The notes beneath the pieces were generated by a model. It did no database searches and had not been told where the DNA came from. It saw only the letters and a list, made by a program, of their open reading frames with translations. The position numbers and the translations under genes were made by a program. A DNA stretch of 35,873 nt from Ignavibacteria bacterium. GTDB lineage: Bacteria > Bacteroidota > Ignavibacteria > Tepidaquicellales > OLB5. This document shows positions 16,497-24,259 of this stretch, piece by piece. The stretch's first letter is position 1. Each line of letters opens with the position of its first letter. The stretch covers positions 1-35,873 of the forward strand of contig JACSRQ010000080.1 in NCBI GenBank assembly GCA_014879675.1. The letters run 5' to 3'.

Positions 16497-17402
16497 ATGA
16501 AAATTCTGGTTACAGGCGGGGCGGGATTCATAGGGTCACATGTTGTAGATGTGCTTTTAGAGCAAGGGCATGAAGTTGTTATTTATGATCTTGAGCCGCC
16601 TGTGTACGGCCAGAAATGCGAAAACATCCTGGCCGATGTGAACGATACTGCAAAACTTGAGGCAGCGGCCAAAGGAATCGATGCTATTTACCATATGGCG
16701 GCGCAGGCAAACGTAAATATATTTTTTAACGAGCCGGTAACTTCGAATTATAACACCTCAAACTCTACAATAAATGTGCTTGAAGCCGCACGGAAAAATA
16801 ACGTGAGGCGCGTTTTGCTTTCATCAACCGAGTGGATATACGGCAGCGTTGAAGGCGATGAGAGTACGCAAATTACAGAAGAGACGATATACGCGCAGAA
16901 TCCGGACCACCTGTACACTTCATCTAAAATAGCCGCGGAGATGTTCTGCAGGAATTACAAAACTCTATACGGGGTGAATTTTACCATAATGCGTTATGGC
17001 ATTCCTTTTGGCGAGCGCGCAAGAGCGGCAACGGTTACACCGATATTTATAGATAAGATACTAAACGGGGGCGAGATAACCATTCACGGCAGCGGAAGTC
17101 AAACCCGCCAGTTCATATATGTACGCGATCTAGCCGAAGGCAACGTAAGCTGCTTAAAGCCCGAAGGCGAGAATGAAATATTTAACATCAACGGCAGAGA
17201 AGTAATACGTGTAATTGATATTGTTACCACGCTTGAAGAGATACTTGGCAAAAAGGCGAATGTAAAGTTCGTAGAAGACAGGATGGGCAATTACAAAGGC
17301 AGGTTTATATCCAGCGAAAAGGCTGAAAAGCTGCTTGGCTGGAGGCCCAAATTTAAGTACAGAGAAGCGATGGAAAAATACGTTAACATATTTATAAAAT
17401 GA
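16497..17402 (+). CDS. NAD-dependent epimerase/dehydratase (extended SDR), UDP-glucose 4-epimerase-like
   Basis: A 301-residue nucleotide-sugar epimerase/dehydratase. It has the NAD-binding turn GGAGFIGSH (residues 7-15), the catalytic SST (109-111) within SSTEWIYGS, and the Tyr140-x3-Lys144 pair in HLYTSSKIAAEM, so all key residues are present. The substrate region RYGIPFGERARAATVTPIF and the HGSGSQTRQFIYVRDLAEG motif are typical of GalE/WbpP-like or RmlB-like enzymes acting on UDP- or dTDP-sugars. It probably prepares a sugar donor for the neighbouring glycosyltransferases. ATG at 16497; the upstream 140 bases are A/T-rich and could hold a promoter. Exact substrate not assignable. Confidence 0.92.
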   Translation: MKILVTGGAGFIGSHVVDVLLEQGHEVVIYDLEPPVYGQKCENILADVNDTAKLEAAAKGIDAIYHMAAQANVNIFFNEPVTSNYNTSNSTINVLEAARKNNVRRVLLSSTEWIYGSVEGDESTQITEETIYAQNPDHLYTSSKIAAEMFCRNYKTLYGVNFTIMRYGIPFGERARAATVTPIFIDKILNGGEITIHGSGSQTRQFIYVRDLAEGNVSCLKPEGENEIFNINGREVIRVIDIVTTLEEILGKKANVKFVEDRMGNYKGRFISSEKAEKLLGWRPKFKYREAMEKYVNIFIK

Positions 17403-17407
17403 ACGAA

Positions 17408-17435
17408 TTAGTAGCACAGACATTCTTGTCTGTGT
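17408..17435. repeat. 28-bp palindromic repeat, copy 1
   Basis: TTAGTAG followed by the palindrome CACAGACA-ttct-TGTCTGTG plus T. An identical 28-bp copy occurs at 18814-18841. The two copies flank the epimerase gene at 17497-18501. The hairpin could act as a bidirectional terminator or be a member of a short interspersed palindromic family. Confidence 0.85.
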
Positions 17436-17496
17436 TTCACGGAATTTATTGTGAGCAATTTATTGAATGGATACCCGATTGTGCGGGTGTAAAATA

Positions 17497-18501
17497 ATGA
17501 AAGAAAAAGTTTTGGTTATCGGGGGAGCTGGTTATCTTGGTTCAGTATTGACCGGGCGGCTGCTTGAAGAAGGTTACAATGTCAGGATACTCGACAGCTT
17601 CATTTACGGCAGGCGTTCTGTTGAAAAGTATGTGAATGATAACAGGGTAGAAATAATCGAAGGCGATATCCGCAATATCGAAACCGTGCACCTGGCAATA
17701 CGTGATTCCTCAAGCGTTGTGCTGCTGGCGGCTGTAGTGGGAGATCCGGCAAGCAAAGCCAGGCCCGAGCAGACGGTGGAGACAAATTTTCTTGCCGCGC
17801 AGGTGGTGGCTTCATCAGCAAAGCTTGCGGGGGTTAAACGTTTCCTCTATGCTTCAACATGCAGCGTTTACGGCGTGGGCAGCGAAATTCTTGATGAAGA
17901 AGCGCCGCTGAATCCGGTGAGCCTGTACGCTAAAACAAAAATTTCCAGCGAAGAGAGCATTATGGGTATCGCTGACAGGAATTTTAAGCCCGTCATAATG
18001 CGCATGTCAACGCTCTACGGCTGGTCGCCGAGGATGAGGTTTGACCTGGTTGTTAATACTATGACAATGACGGCCTTCACCGAAGGAAAGATAAACGTAT
18101 TTGGCGGCAACCAGTGGAGGCCGCTGCTTTCGTTAACGGATGCAGCCGAAGCGTATTTGAAGGTATTGCAATCCGGCCCCAAGCGTGAGTGTATTTACAA
18201 TGTAGGCTCGGAAGAACAGAATTTTATCATTGCCGATGTTGCGGCACAGGTAGCCGAGGGAATAAAGGCCGCGGGCGGGAAAGATATCCCCGTGAATATC
18301 GAAGGCGAAAGTGTTGATGCAAGGGATTACAGGGTATCGTTCAAAAAGATACAGGTGGAGCTTGGCTTTAAGGTTAAGGAAACTATCGCCGATGCGGCTG
18401 CAGAAATTTGGCGCAAGCTGGAATCAAAAGAGATCAAAGACCCGAAGCAGAAGGTTTACTATAATCATTATTTTGATCCAAGCGAAGAGCTGATAGGGTG
18501 A
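17497..18501 (+). CDS. NAD-dependent epimerase/dehydratase (extended SDR), second copy
   Basis: I start this at ATG 17497 rather than the track's 17467: the extra residues MDTRLCGCKI come from a small hairpin (ACCCG/CGGGT), and KEKVLVIGGAGYLGS is the natural N-terminus. The protein has 334 residues with GGAGYLG (9-15), a serine/threonine catalytic region ASTCSVYG and Tyr144-x3-Lys148 in LYAKTKIS, all intact. MRMSTLYGWSPRMRFDLVVN and GGNQWRPLLSLTDAAEAYL are characteristic of a WcaG-like subgroup found in polysaccharide loci. It is only distantly similar to the SDR at 16497, so it probably acts on a different NDP-sugar. It is flanked by a pair of identical 28-bp palindromic repeats. Confidence 0.9.
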   Translation: MKEKVLVIGGAGYLGSVLTGRLLEEGYNVRILDSFIYGRRSVEKYVNDNRVEIIEGDIRNIETVHLAIRDSSSVVLLAAVVGDPASKARPEQTVETNFLAAQVVASSAKLAGVKRFLYASTCSVYGVGSEILDEEAPLNPVSLYAKTKISSEESIMGIADRNFKPVIMRMSTLYGWSPRMRFDLVVNTMTMTAFTEGKINVFGGNQWRPLLSLTDAAEAYLKVLQSGPKRECIYNVGSEEQNFIIADVAAQVAEGIKAAGGKDIPVNIEGESVDARDYRVSFKKIQVELGFKVKETIADAAAEIWRKLESKEIKDPKQKVYYNHYFDPSEELIG

Positions 18502-18505
18502 AGAA

Positions 18506-18592
18506 TCAAATAGCAAATAACAAATAGCAATGAACAATGATCAATGAGCAGTTAACAATGAGCAATGTGCAATGAGCAATTGACAATTGACA
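18506..18592. repeat. Degenerate microrepeat tract (CAATGAGCA-like units)
   Basis: Right after the epimerase stop, about 87 bases consist of imperfect units such as AACAATGATCAATGAGCA, AACAATGAGCAATGTGCA and ATGAGCAATTGACAA. Unit length is about 9-10 and units vary, so this is not a CRISPR array. Likely replication-slippage DNA. Confidence 0.8.
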
Positions 18593-18620
18593 GATAATAA
18601 TTAGTTAACTTGATTTGGCT

Positions 18621-18688
18621 TTAGCTCCGTAGGAGCGTTATGTTTGTAGAGAGTATAAGCACCACGAATTTAGAGCTCCGTAGGAGCG
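18621..18688. repeat. Pair of GCTCC-gta-GGAGC hairpin repeats
   Basis: TAGCTCCGTAGGAGCG (18622-18637) and AGAGCTCCGTAGGAGCG (18672-18688) are two copies of the same 5-bp-stem palindrome, 50 bp apart. From memory, this motif is a widespread interspersed repeat in Bacteroidota-like genomes, similar to REP elements. No associated transposase (RAYT) is in the window. Confidence 0.75.
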
Positions 18689-18765
18689 AAATATAATTGT
18701 TTTAATAAAATCCCCATTTGAGTTTTGTGCGGAATTGAGATTGTGACCTCACCCCCGGCCCGCTT

Positions 18766-18795
18766 GACTGCCTTGGCAGTTCTCCCGGAGGGAGA
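18766..18795. repeat. Two adjacent perfect hairpins
   Basis: ACTGCC-tt-GGCAGT (18767-18780) directly abuts TCTCCC-gga-GGGAGA (18781-18795). A similar mosaic of a GACTGC hairpin with a TCC/GGA hairpin is found at 30277-30315, which suggests a shared repeat family in intergenic DNA. Confidence 0.7.
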
Positions 18796-18813
18796 GGGGA
18801 GAGAAGCAGAAAG

Positions 18814-18841
18814 TTAGTAGCACAGACATTCTTGTCTGTGT
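18814..18841. repeat. 28-bp palindromic repeat, copy 2
   Basis: Exact copy of the 28-bp sequence at 17408-17435 (CACAGACA-ttct-TGTCTGTG core), in the same orientation, 1,406 bp further on. It is part of a 465-base gene-free stretch (18502-18966) that is almost entirely repeats and hairpins. Confidence 0.85.
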
Positions 18842-18935
18842 AGAATGAGGTAATTGATTTTCAAAATCCCCATTTAGATTTAGCGCAGGATTATGATTAG
18901 GTAGAATCTGCAATTCACGATAATTAAAACTATCC

Positions 18936-18954
18936 TCCCCCTTTATAAGGGGGA
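18936..18954. repeat. TCCCCCTT-tat-AAGGGGGA hairpin upstream of the DegT gene
   Basis: A perfect 8-bp stem with a 3-nt loop, ending 12 nt before the ATG at 18967, inside what would be the 5' leader. It could insulate from or terminate upstream transcription, or restrict ribosome access. The hairpin is probably another member of the intergenic repeat set. Confidence 0.6.
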
Positions 18955-18966
18955 TTAAAAACAAAT

Positions 18967-19929
18967 ATGAATTTTTCAATCGGGTTTGATAAAAGAGATT
19001 TGCTGAAAGTACATGAAGCCTTCGATAAGATCGTAGCTTCGAACAAATGGACAGAAGGCTATTACACAGAGCTGTTTGAAAACAAATGGGCTGAGGTCAA
19101 TAACCTGGAGTCCGTGGCATTTTCAAGCTGGGCAGGCGCAGCGCTTGCAGCTTTGGATTTCTATAAAGTTAAAGGGAAAACGGTGCTTTGTCCCTCAAAC
19201 ACATTTATGGCAACTCCGCTGGCAACGCTGCAGGCGGGCGCCGAAGTGCAGTTTGTTGACTGCAACAGGTTCGACCTCTGCATGAGCTATAATGATATGG
19301 TAACCAAGGCTGAAAAATACAAACCCGCTGCTATTTGGGTTGTGCATATCGGCGGGCACTTGGCGTTTGAGATAGATAAAATTGCTGCTTATTGCAAAGA
19401 GCATAATATCGTGCTGCTTGAAGACTGCGCGCATTCACATGGCGCATCGTGGAACGGTAAGAATCCGGGCGAGTGGGGCGATGCGGGATTTTATTCATTC
19501 TACGCGACCAAAACCATCACCACCGGCGAAGGCGGAATGCTTGTATCGAAACACAAAGAGGTTATAGAGCATGCGAAGAAATTCCGCAACTACGGAAAGT
19601 TTGATTACGCTGTGCATGGATTGAATTACAGGATAACCGAGTTCCAGGCGGCAATTGGCGCAATCGAAACCGACAGGCTAAAGGAGATCATTGATTTCAA
19701 GAACGATCACGCCAAAAAGTTTGACTCGATTTACAGTAACCGTCTCAAGCTTCCCGATGGAATGATATCCGGTTATTACAAGTATATAGTATTTGATCCC
19801 ATAGAAAAATCTACAGGCAAAGTTTATGAGGAACAGTGCCACAGGATACTTAAGCATGATGTGGAGCTGACAAACAGTGATTGGGTCGCGGGGAATCACT
19901 GGTGCGTTCCGCTTTACTATAATCCGTAA
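18967..19929 (+). CDS. DegT/DnrJ/EryC1/StrS-family PLP sugar aminotransferase
   Basis: A 320-residue PLP-dependent enzyme that transfers an amino group to a keto-sugar nucleotide. The Schiff-base lysine is Lys182 in YSFYATKTITTGEGGM, and the PLP-ring aspartate is Asp153 in LLEDCAHSHGA. PSNTFMATPLATLQAGA corresponds to the usual PxxTFxAT segment, and FRNYGKFDYAVHGLNYRITEFQAA is the typical C-terminal-half motif. At 320 residues it is somewhat shorter than the usual 360-400, with a compact C-terminal domain. It starts at ATG 18967 just after a hairpin. It presumably uses a product of one of the SDR enzymes upstream. The specific aminosugar is not assignable. Confidence 0.9.
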   Translation: MNFSIGFDKRDLLKVHEAFDKIVASNKWTEGYYTELFENKWAEVNNLESVAFSSWAGAALAALDFYKVKGKTVLCPSNTFMATPLATLQAGAEVQFVDCNRFDLCMSYNDMVTKAEKYKPAAIWVVHIGGHLAFEIDKIAAYCKEHNIVLLEDCAHSHGASWNGKNPGEWGDAGFYSFYATKTITTGEGGMLVSKHKEVIEHAKKFRNYGKFDYAVHGLNYRITEFQAAIGAIETDRLKEIIDFKNDHAKKFDSIYSNRLKLPDGMISGYYKYIVFDPIEKSTGKVYEEQCHRILKHDVELTNSDWVAGNHWCVPLYYNP

Positions 19930-19967
19930 AAATCCGAGTGTTCTGAAGTAATCGCAAAAAAACAGAA

Positions 19968-21017
19968 TTGAACTATAATCAATACATAGAATTCCAGCCG
20001 CAAAAGTTTGATATGCACGGCGAGTATTACAGGGGGGAACACAACAAGATTCCCTGGCCGCACCTGTTCATGTATTTCGGGCTTTCGCTGGTATTCTGTT
20101 ACTTGTATCACCGCAAAATTGTTGCCCCCGTTGATTGGAACGCGCCGAACAGCCTGAATGCCGTTGGCACATTCGAAACATCTAAGCCATACCAGTTTCG
20201 CCTGTTGATGCCGCTGCTGTTCAGTTTTTTCAAGCCGCTGTCTGCTATATACGGCAAATATCTGTACAATGCTTATAATGTTATTGTAGTTTTTCTCACA
20301 GTTACAGTTTTTTATAAATTGCTGTGGGCTTATTTTGGCGGCCGTAAAATTCTGCTTTGGCTTGCGCCGGTTATATTGTACACGATGCTGTGGAATTATA
20401 TTCTGCTCAACGGTTCATTCCAGTATTACGATTTCACCACCATACTGTTAACCACTGCGGGATTGTATTTTATAGCGCGGCAGAATTTCGGGATGTTTTT
20501 GCTTATATTTATCATAGGACTGGTGAACAAAGAAACCATAGGTTACCTGATATTTTCATATGCCCTGTTCAACTACCGTGAGTTCTTCACCCGGAAGATA
20601 TTAATCCGGACAGCCATTATCTCGGTACTCTTCATAGGTTATAAGCTGCTGCTGGGGTATATATTCAGGAACAACCCGGGCGACCCGTTTGAGATTGGTT
20701 ACTACGAAAACATCCGTATTGTAGAGAATCTTACCAGCAACAAAACGCTGCTCCGGAATTTACTGCTGAACTTTGGCGGGCTGTATGTTTTTGTTATCCT
20801 GCTGTTCGTAACCGGTGCATGGAAAAAATTTCCAAACCGCAGGATGATATATATGAACCTGGCAATAATACCGTATTATATTTTCGGCATATACATAACT
20901 TATATCACCGAAGTGCGGGTTTATACAGAGCTTATACCGATGATCACTTCATTATTCATAATATATTTAAGCACCTTTAAATGGTTTGGGCTTATGCCCG
21001 GAAAGAAGACGGAGTAG
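19968..21017 (+). CDS. Polytopic membrane protein, uncharacterised (GT-C-like?), copy 1
   Basis: A 349-residue integral membrane protein with about nine hydrophobic helices and an N-terminal cytosolic-type segment. It opens with a TTG start (TTGAACTAT), with no better alternative. Recognisable blocks are KPYQFRLLMPLLF, LWNYILLNGSFQYYDF, LVNKETIGYLIF and LLLNFGGLYVFV. The same blocks occur in the gene at 21806-22846, so the two are paralogues. Uncharacterised membrane proteins with a QFR-L-PL motif recall GT-C-type or polysaccharide-assembly proteins, but no known family can be named. It lies between a sugar aminotransferase and a methyltransferase, so a role in glycan assembly is inferred. 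Confidence 0.8.
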   Translation: MNYNQYIEFQPQKFDMHGEYYRGEHNKIPWPHLFMYFGLSLVFCYLYHRKIVAPVDWNAPNSLNAVGTFETSKPYQFRLLMPLLFSFFKPLSAIYGKYLYNAYNVIVVFLTVTVFYKLLWAYFGGRKILLWLAPVILYTMLWNYILLNGSFQYYDFTTILLTTAGLYFIARQNFGMFLLIFIIGLVNKETIGYLIFSYALFNYREFFTRKILIRTAIISVLFIGYKLLLGYIFRNNPGDPFEIGYYENIRIVENLTSNKTLLRNLLLNFGGLYVFVILLFVTGAWKKFPNRRMIYMNLAIIPYYIFGIYITYITEVRVYTELIPMITSLFIIYLSTFKWFGLMPGKKTE

Positions 21018-21022
21018 AATAT

Positions 21023-21760
21023 TTGCTTCAGGATAAAGAAAAAGAAAGTAAAAAAGAGTTAGCCGTAAAGAGCGATGTAAGCTTCGATGACTACGTTGAA
21101 ACCTACCGCGCGGAAATTGAGGATTCAATCGGATTCATCGGGCAGGATGTTGATTTTTTTATTGAGATCAAAGCTGATATGCTTCTGGATATTGCGCGCA
21201 GATATATTGGTCCCACCGAAAAGATCAAAGCACTTGATATTGGCAGTGGGGTTGGACTGGTGGATAGATTCCTCAAAAGCAGCATCGGACAGCTTTACGG
21301 AGTGGATGTTGAAGATGGCGTTGTGCAGAAGGCAAAGGTTAATAATCCCGAAGTGGATTACCGCAAATACGACGGCGAGAATCTGCCATTTGAAGATAAC
21401 AGTTTTGATCTGTGTTTCGCCATAAATGTAATGCATCACGTACCGCCTGCATTGTGGGAAAACTTTTCGCGTGAGATGAACCGTGTTCTCGGGCCGGGCG
21501 GAATAGCCGCGGTGTTTGAGCATAATCCGATAAATCCGCTCACGCGTATTGCTGTTGCAAGGTGCGAGTTCGATAGGGATGCTGTGTTGCTTACTCACTC
21601 AAAGCTGAAATCGCTTTTTAAAGGAGCAAATCTGGAAATAGCAGAAGATAAATATATTGTTTTTTTTCCATTCAAATCCGGCATGTTCAGGGGCATTGAA
21701 AAAGGATTGGGATGGCTTCCCCTTGGCGCGCAGCATTGTGTTGCAGGCAGGAAACGCTGA
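21023..21760 (+). CDS. SAM-dependent methyltransferase (class I, Methyltransf_11-like)
   Basis: A 245-residue Rossmann-fold methyltransferase. SAM motif I is ALDIGSGVGLVDRFL, motif II is YGVDVEDGVVQKAK, and the catalytic-region motif is NSFDLCFAINVMHHVPP. It probably methylates a sugar or lipid carrier intermediate in the cytoplasm. The track gives ATG at 20981, which overlaps the previous gene by 37 nt without a Shine-Dalgarno. I prefer TTG 21023, which has GGAG 8 nt upstream and follows the previous stop by 5 nt; 20981 remains possible (259 aa). It sits between two paralogous membrane proteins, and all three are probably co-transcribed. Confidence 0.88.
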   Translation: MLQDKEKESKKELAVKSDVSFDDYVETYRAEIEDSIGFIGQDVDFFIEIKADMLLDIARRYIGPTEKIKALDIGSGVGLVDRFLKSSIGQLYGVDVEDGVVQKAKVNNPEVDYRKYDGENLPFEDNSFDLCFAINVMHHVPPALWENFSREMNRVLGPGGIAAVFEHNPINPLTRIAVARCEFDRDAVLLTHSKLKSLFKGANLEIAEDKYIVFFPFKSGMFRGIEKGLGWLPLGAQHCVAGRKR

Positions 21761-21805
21761 GAATTGAAGAACTAATAGGAATACAATAATTAAACCGTAT
21801 TTAAA

Positions 21806-22846
21806 TTGATAAAATACCTTAATAAGAAATATCCGAATGATGACTATCCCTCGATACTCATTCATTTGTATTATTTCATGATATCGCTTACGCTTTGTTA
21901 TTTGTATTATCATAAATTTATATCGCGAGCTGATTTTTTCTCGCCAACTTCCAGCGGCGCGATTTATGCAGTACTGGATGGCAGCGCGATCAAGCCTATT
22001 CAGTTCAGGATACTTATTCCGCTAATATTCAAAGCAGTGCAGGCTGTAATTTTCGTGGTCAAAACTATACCCGATAAGGCGATCTTCTTCCTCATTACGA
22101 TCACGTTGTGCTACATGATCCTTTTTTCATTTTACCTGCTGCTTGGGCAGTATTTTAAAGGTAAGGCAATGAACTGCTGGCTTGCGGCCATAATCATCTA
22201 CCCAATGATATGGAATTTTGTAATTATGAACGGTCAGTTTTTTTATATGGATTTCAGCATCCTGCTCATTATAATTCTTGGGTTCTACAGCATCGTTTCT
22301 GAAAAATATAATTGGCTGCTTGTAGTCTTTTTCCTTGGCGTATTAAATCACCCGTCAGTTGGGTATCTGATACCGGCATTTCTGCTGTATAATTACCGGA
22401 AGCTGTTTAAGTTTAAAACCATAATTTATATAGTCGCCATGAGCGTGATGTATGTTGCAATATACAAGATCATGGATGCATATTTTCCCAGCACTGAGGG
22501 TTATTTTGTAATTTATAACCTGCCAAGGAATCTTAGCCTCTTTAGCTTTTTGCCGCTGCATATAATTATAAGGGACCTGCTTTTTAATTTCGGGGGATTG
22601 CATTTTCTTGTGCTATTTCTATTTCTATCCGGTGCATGGAGGCGTTTCCGCGGGCCGCTGCTCTACATTAACCTTGTAATTATTCCCTATGTGATATCTG
22701 TAATGATCAACTTCAGCATTGAAGAGATACGAAATTATATCACAATTATACCATTTGTGCTTATACTGGTATTGCTTTTCCTGAGTTCTTTTGAAAATTC
22801 TTTCCTGAAGCCGGTTGACAGGCTGTATAGCGAGAACAACAGATGA
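21806..22846 (+). CDS. Polytopic membrane protein, uncharacterised, copy 2
   Basis: A 346-residue integral membrane protein, paralogue of the gene at 19968-21017. Paired blocks: KPIQFRILIPLIF, IWNFVIMNGQFFYMDF, VLNHPSVGYLIP and LLFNFGGLHFLVLF. About nine helices are visible. It begins with TTG (TTGATAAAA), 45 nt after the methyltransferase stop. The conserved NxxxxGYLI and NFGGL blocks imply a shared function rather than mere hydrophobicity. The role is unknown; membrane-bound sugar transfer or glycan export is a reasonable guess from context. It is more diverged from copy 1 than a very recent duplication would be. Confidence 0.8.
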   Translation: MIKYLNKKYPNDDYPSILIHLYYFMISLTLCYLYYHKFISRADFFSPTSSGAIYAVLDGSAIKPIQFRILIPLIFKAVQAVIFVVKTIPDKAIFFLITITLCYMILFSFYLLLGQYFKGKAMNCWLAAIIIYPMIWNFVIMNGQFFYMDFSILLIIILGFYSIVSEKYNWLLVVFFLGVLNHPSVGYLIPAFLLYNYRKLFKFKTIIYIVAMSVMYVAIYKIMDAYFPSTEGYFVIYNLPRNLSLFSFLPLHIIIRDLLFNFGGLHFLVLFLFLSGAWRRFRGPLLYINLVIIPYVISVMINFSIEEIRNYITIIPFVLILVLLFLSSFENSFLKPVDRLYSENNR

Positions 22847-22888
22847 AGAAGCTCTGAAATATAATGAATTGATCTAATATATATAACT

Positions 22889-23533
22889 ATGCAAAATAGG
22901 AAAATAGCATTGATTGGCTACGGGGAATTGGGAATGCAGATAGAAAAGCTGTTAGTACAACAACTAAAGCAAAAAATTACATTTTATTATTTTGATGATA
23001 ATAGTTTTAAGCAAAAAAAACCAAACAGCTTTAAGTTCTCGCAATATGAAGAGGAACAGCATGCCAAACTTGAGTTTTATGTTTGTTTAGGTTATAAACA
23101 ATTGAAGAAAAAATCAGAAGTTCTTGATTCACTTAAGGATTTGAAGAGAAAGATCCCCTCTTTTGTACATAGAACTTCGTTTGTTAGCAAGTCAGCTATA
23201 ATTGAAGAAGGAGTAATCATTTATCCTATGTGTAATGTTGATAAGGATGTAATTATTGAAAAAGGTTCCCTATTAAACAATTCTGTAGTAATTTCGCACA
23301 ACAATATTGTAGGTGATTGTTCTTACATTTCTCCCGGTGTAACAACATCCGGGAATGTACAAATCGGGGCAGGCTCTTTTATTGGAACCGGCGTTTCAAT
23401 AAGTAATGGAGCAAGGATTGGAAAGAATTGCAGAATTGGAATTGGGACTATTGTTACATCAGATATTCAGTCAGGCAAATCTGCTATAGGTAATCCTATG
23501 AAAATCTTGAAAAAAAAGCTTACCTTAGTATAA
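22889..23533 (+). CDS. NeuD/PglD-like sugar O- or N-acyltransferase
   Basis: A 214-residue acetyltransferase of the NeuD/PglD type. An N-terminal Rossmann-like segment (IALIGYGELGMQI) binds the sugar nucleotide, followed by left-handed beta-helix hexapeptide repeats from about residue 95. The putative catalytic histidine is His137 in VVISHNNIVGD, followed by YISPGVTTSGNVQIG. The substrate is probably an amino- or hydroxy-sugar nucleotide, using acetyl-CoA. The gene is visibly richer in A+T than its neighbours (hand estimate mid-30s percent GC against low-to-mid 40s), which suggests recent acquisition. It is followed after 15 nt by the WbqC gene. ATG 22889 start. Confidence 0.88.
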   Translation: MQNRKIALIGYGELGMQIEKLLVQQLKQKITFYYFDDNSFKQKKPNSFKFSQYEEEQHAKLEFYVCLGYKQLKKKSEVLDSLKDLKRKIPSFVHRTSFVSKSAIIEEGVIIYPMCNVDKDVIIEKGSLLNNSVVISHNNIVGDCSYISPGVTTSGNVQIGAGSFIGTGVSISNGARIGKNCRIGIGTIVTSDIQSGKSAIGNPMKILKKKLTLV

Positions 23534-23548
23534 TATTTTATAGCCGAA

Positions 23549-24259
23549 TTGAAAAAAAAAGTCGCCATAATACAATCAAATTATATCCCCTGGAAGGGCT
23601 ATTTTGACATCATAAATGACTGCGATACATTTGTGTTTTATGATGACGTTCAGTTCACCAAAAACGACTGGCGGAACCGTAATAAGATTAAAATTGAAGG
23701 AGGCACACACTGGCTCTCGGTGCCGGTAGGCACAGAGCTCAACAGGCTTATAAAAGAAGTTAAGATACAGCCCGGTCCCTGGGGCCGGAAACATTTTAAA
23801 AGTATTGAACAGTTCTATTTGAAGACACCGTATTTTAAAATGTACAGGGATTTTTTCGCAGATGTTTACATGGATAAGAAATGGGAGTATCTATCTGAGC
23901 TGAACCATTATATTATCAAATCAATTGCCAAAGACTTCCTGAAGGTCGAAACCGAGTTTGTTTGTTCGGATACATATAATCCCGAAGGCAAACGCCTTGA
24001 GAGGCTTATAGACCTGCTTAAGAAATGCGGTGCGGAGGAATATGTTTCGGGTCCATCGGCACAAAGTTATATAGATGAGAATGAATTTTTGAAAAACGGA
24101 ATAGAAATAAAATTTAAAGATTACACAGGTTACCCGGAGTATCCACAGCTGCATCCACCATTTGAACATTCCGTGAGCGTGCTGGACCTGCTGTTTAATA
24201 CGGGTCCGGATGCACCTTATTACATTTGGGGCTGGAGAGAAGGGAGCACGAAACAATGA
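23549..24259 (+). CDS. WbqC-like family protein
   Basis: A 236-residue protein with the hallmark WbqC opening IIQSNYIPWKGYFDII, then FVFYDDVQFTKNDWRNRNKI, and a later HYIIKSIAKDFLKVETEF / SGPSAQSYID segment. WbqC proteins occur in O-antigen and capsule loci; an exact reaction is not established to my knowledge. The start is TTG (TTGAAAAAAAAAGTC), the only one that gives the conserved N-terminus. The stop overlaps the ATG of the next gene (ATGA), which indicates translational coupling with the WecE-like transaminase and suggests both serve the same amino-sugar. Confidence 0.92.
   Translation: MKKKVAIIQSNYIPWKGYFDIINDCDTFVFYDDVQFTKNDWRNRNKIKIEGGTHWLSVPVGTELNRLIKEVKIQPGPWGRKHFKSIEQFYLKTPYFKMYRDFFADVYMDKKWEYLSELNHYIIKSIAKDFLKVETEFVCSDTYNPEGKRLERLIDLLKKCGAEEYVSGPSAQSYIDENEFLKNGIEIKFKDYTGYPEYPQLHPPFEHSVSVLDLLFNTGPDAPYYIWGWREGSTKQ

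Larger units (their letters stand above)
18707..18898. repeat. Imperfect direct repeats (AAAATCCCCATTT...)
   Basis: Two roughly 36-base copies, 18707-18745 (AAAATCCCCATTTGAGTTTT, then GCGGAATTGAGATT) and 18863-18898 (AAAATCCCCATTTAGATTTA, then GCAGGATTATGATT), bracket the hairpins between them. This implies segmental duplication or two copies of a short repeat family. Confidence 0.65.

Noticed and set aside
18506-18592. CRISPR-like short repeats
   Set aside because: Units of 9-10 bp, degenerate, with no spacers of constant length.
18749-18979. 76-aa minus-strand ORF
   Set aside because: Built from the intergenic hairpin repeats; no protein character.
21125-21598. 157-aa minus-strand ORF
   Set aside because: Antisense to the SAM methyltransferase; the sense protein has clear motifs.
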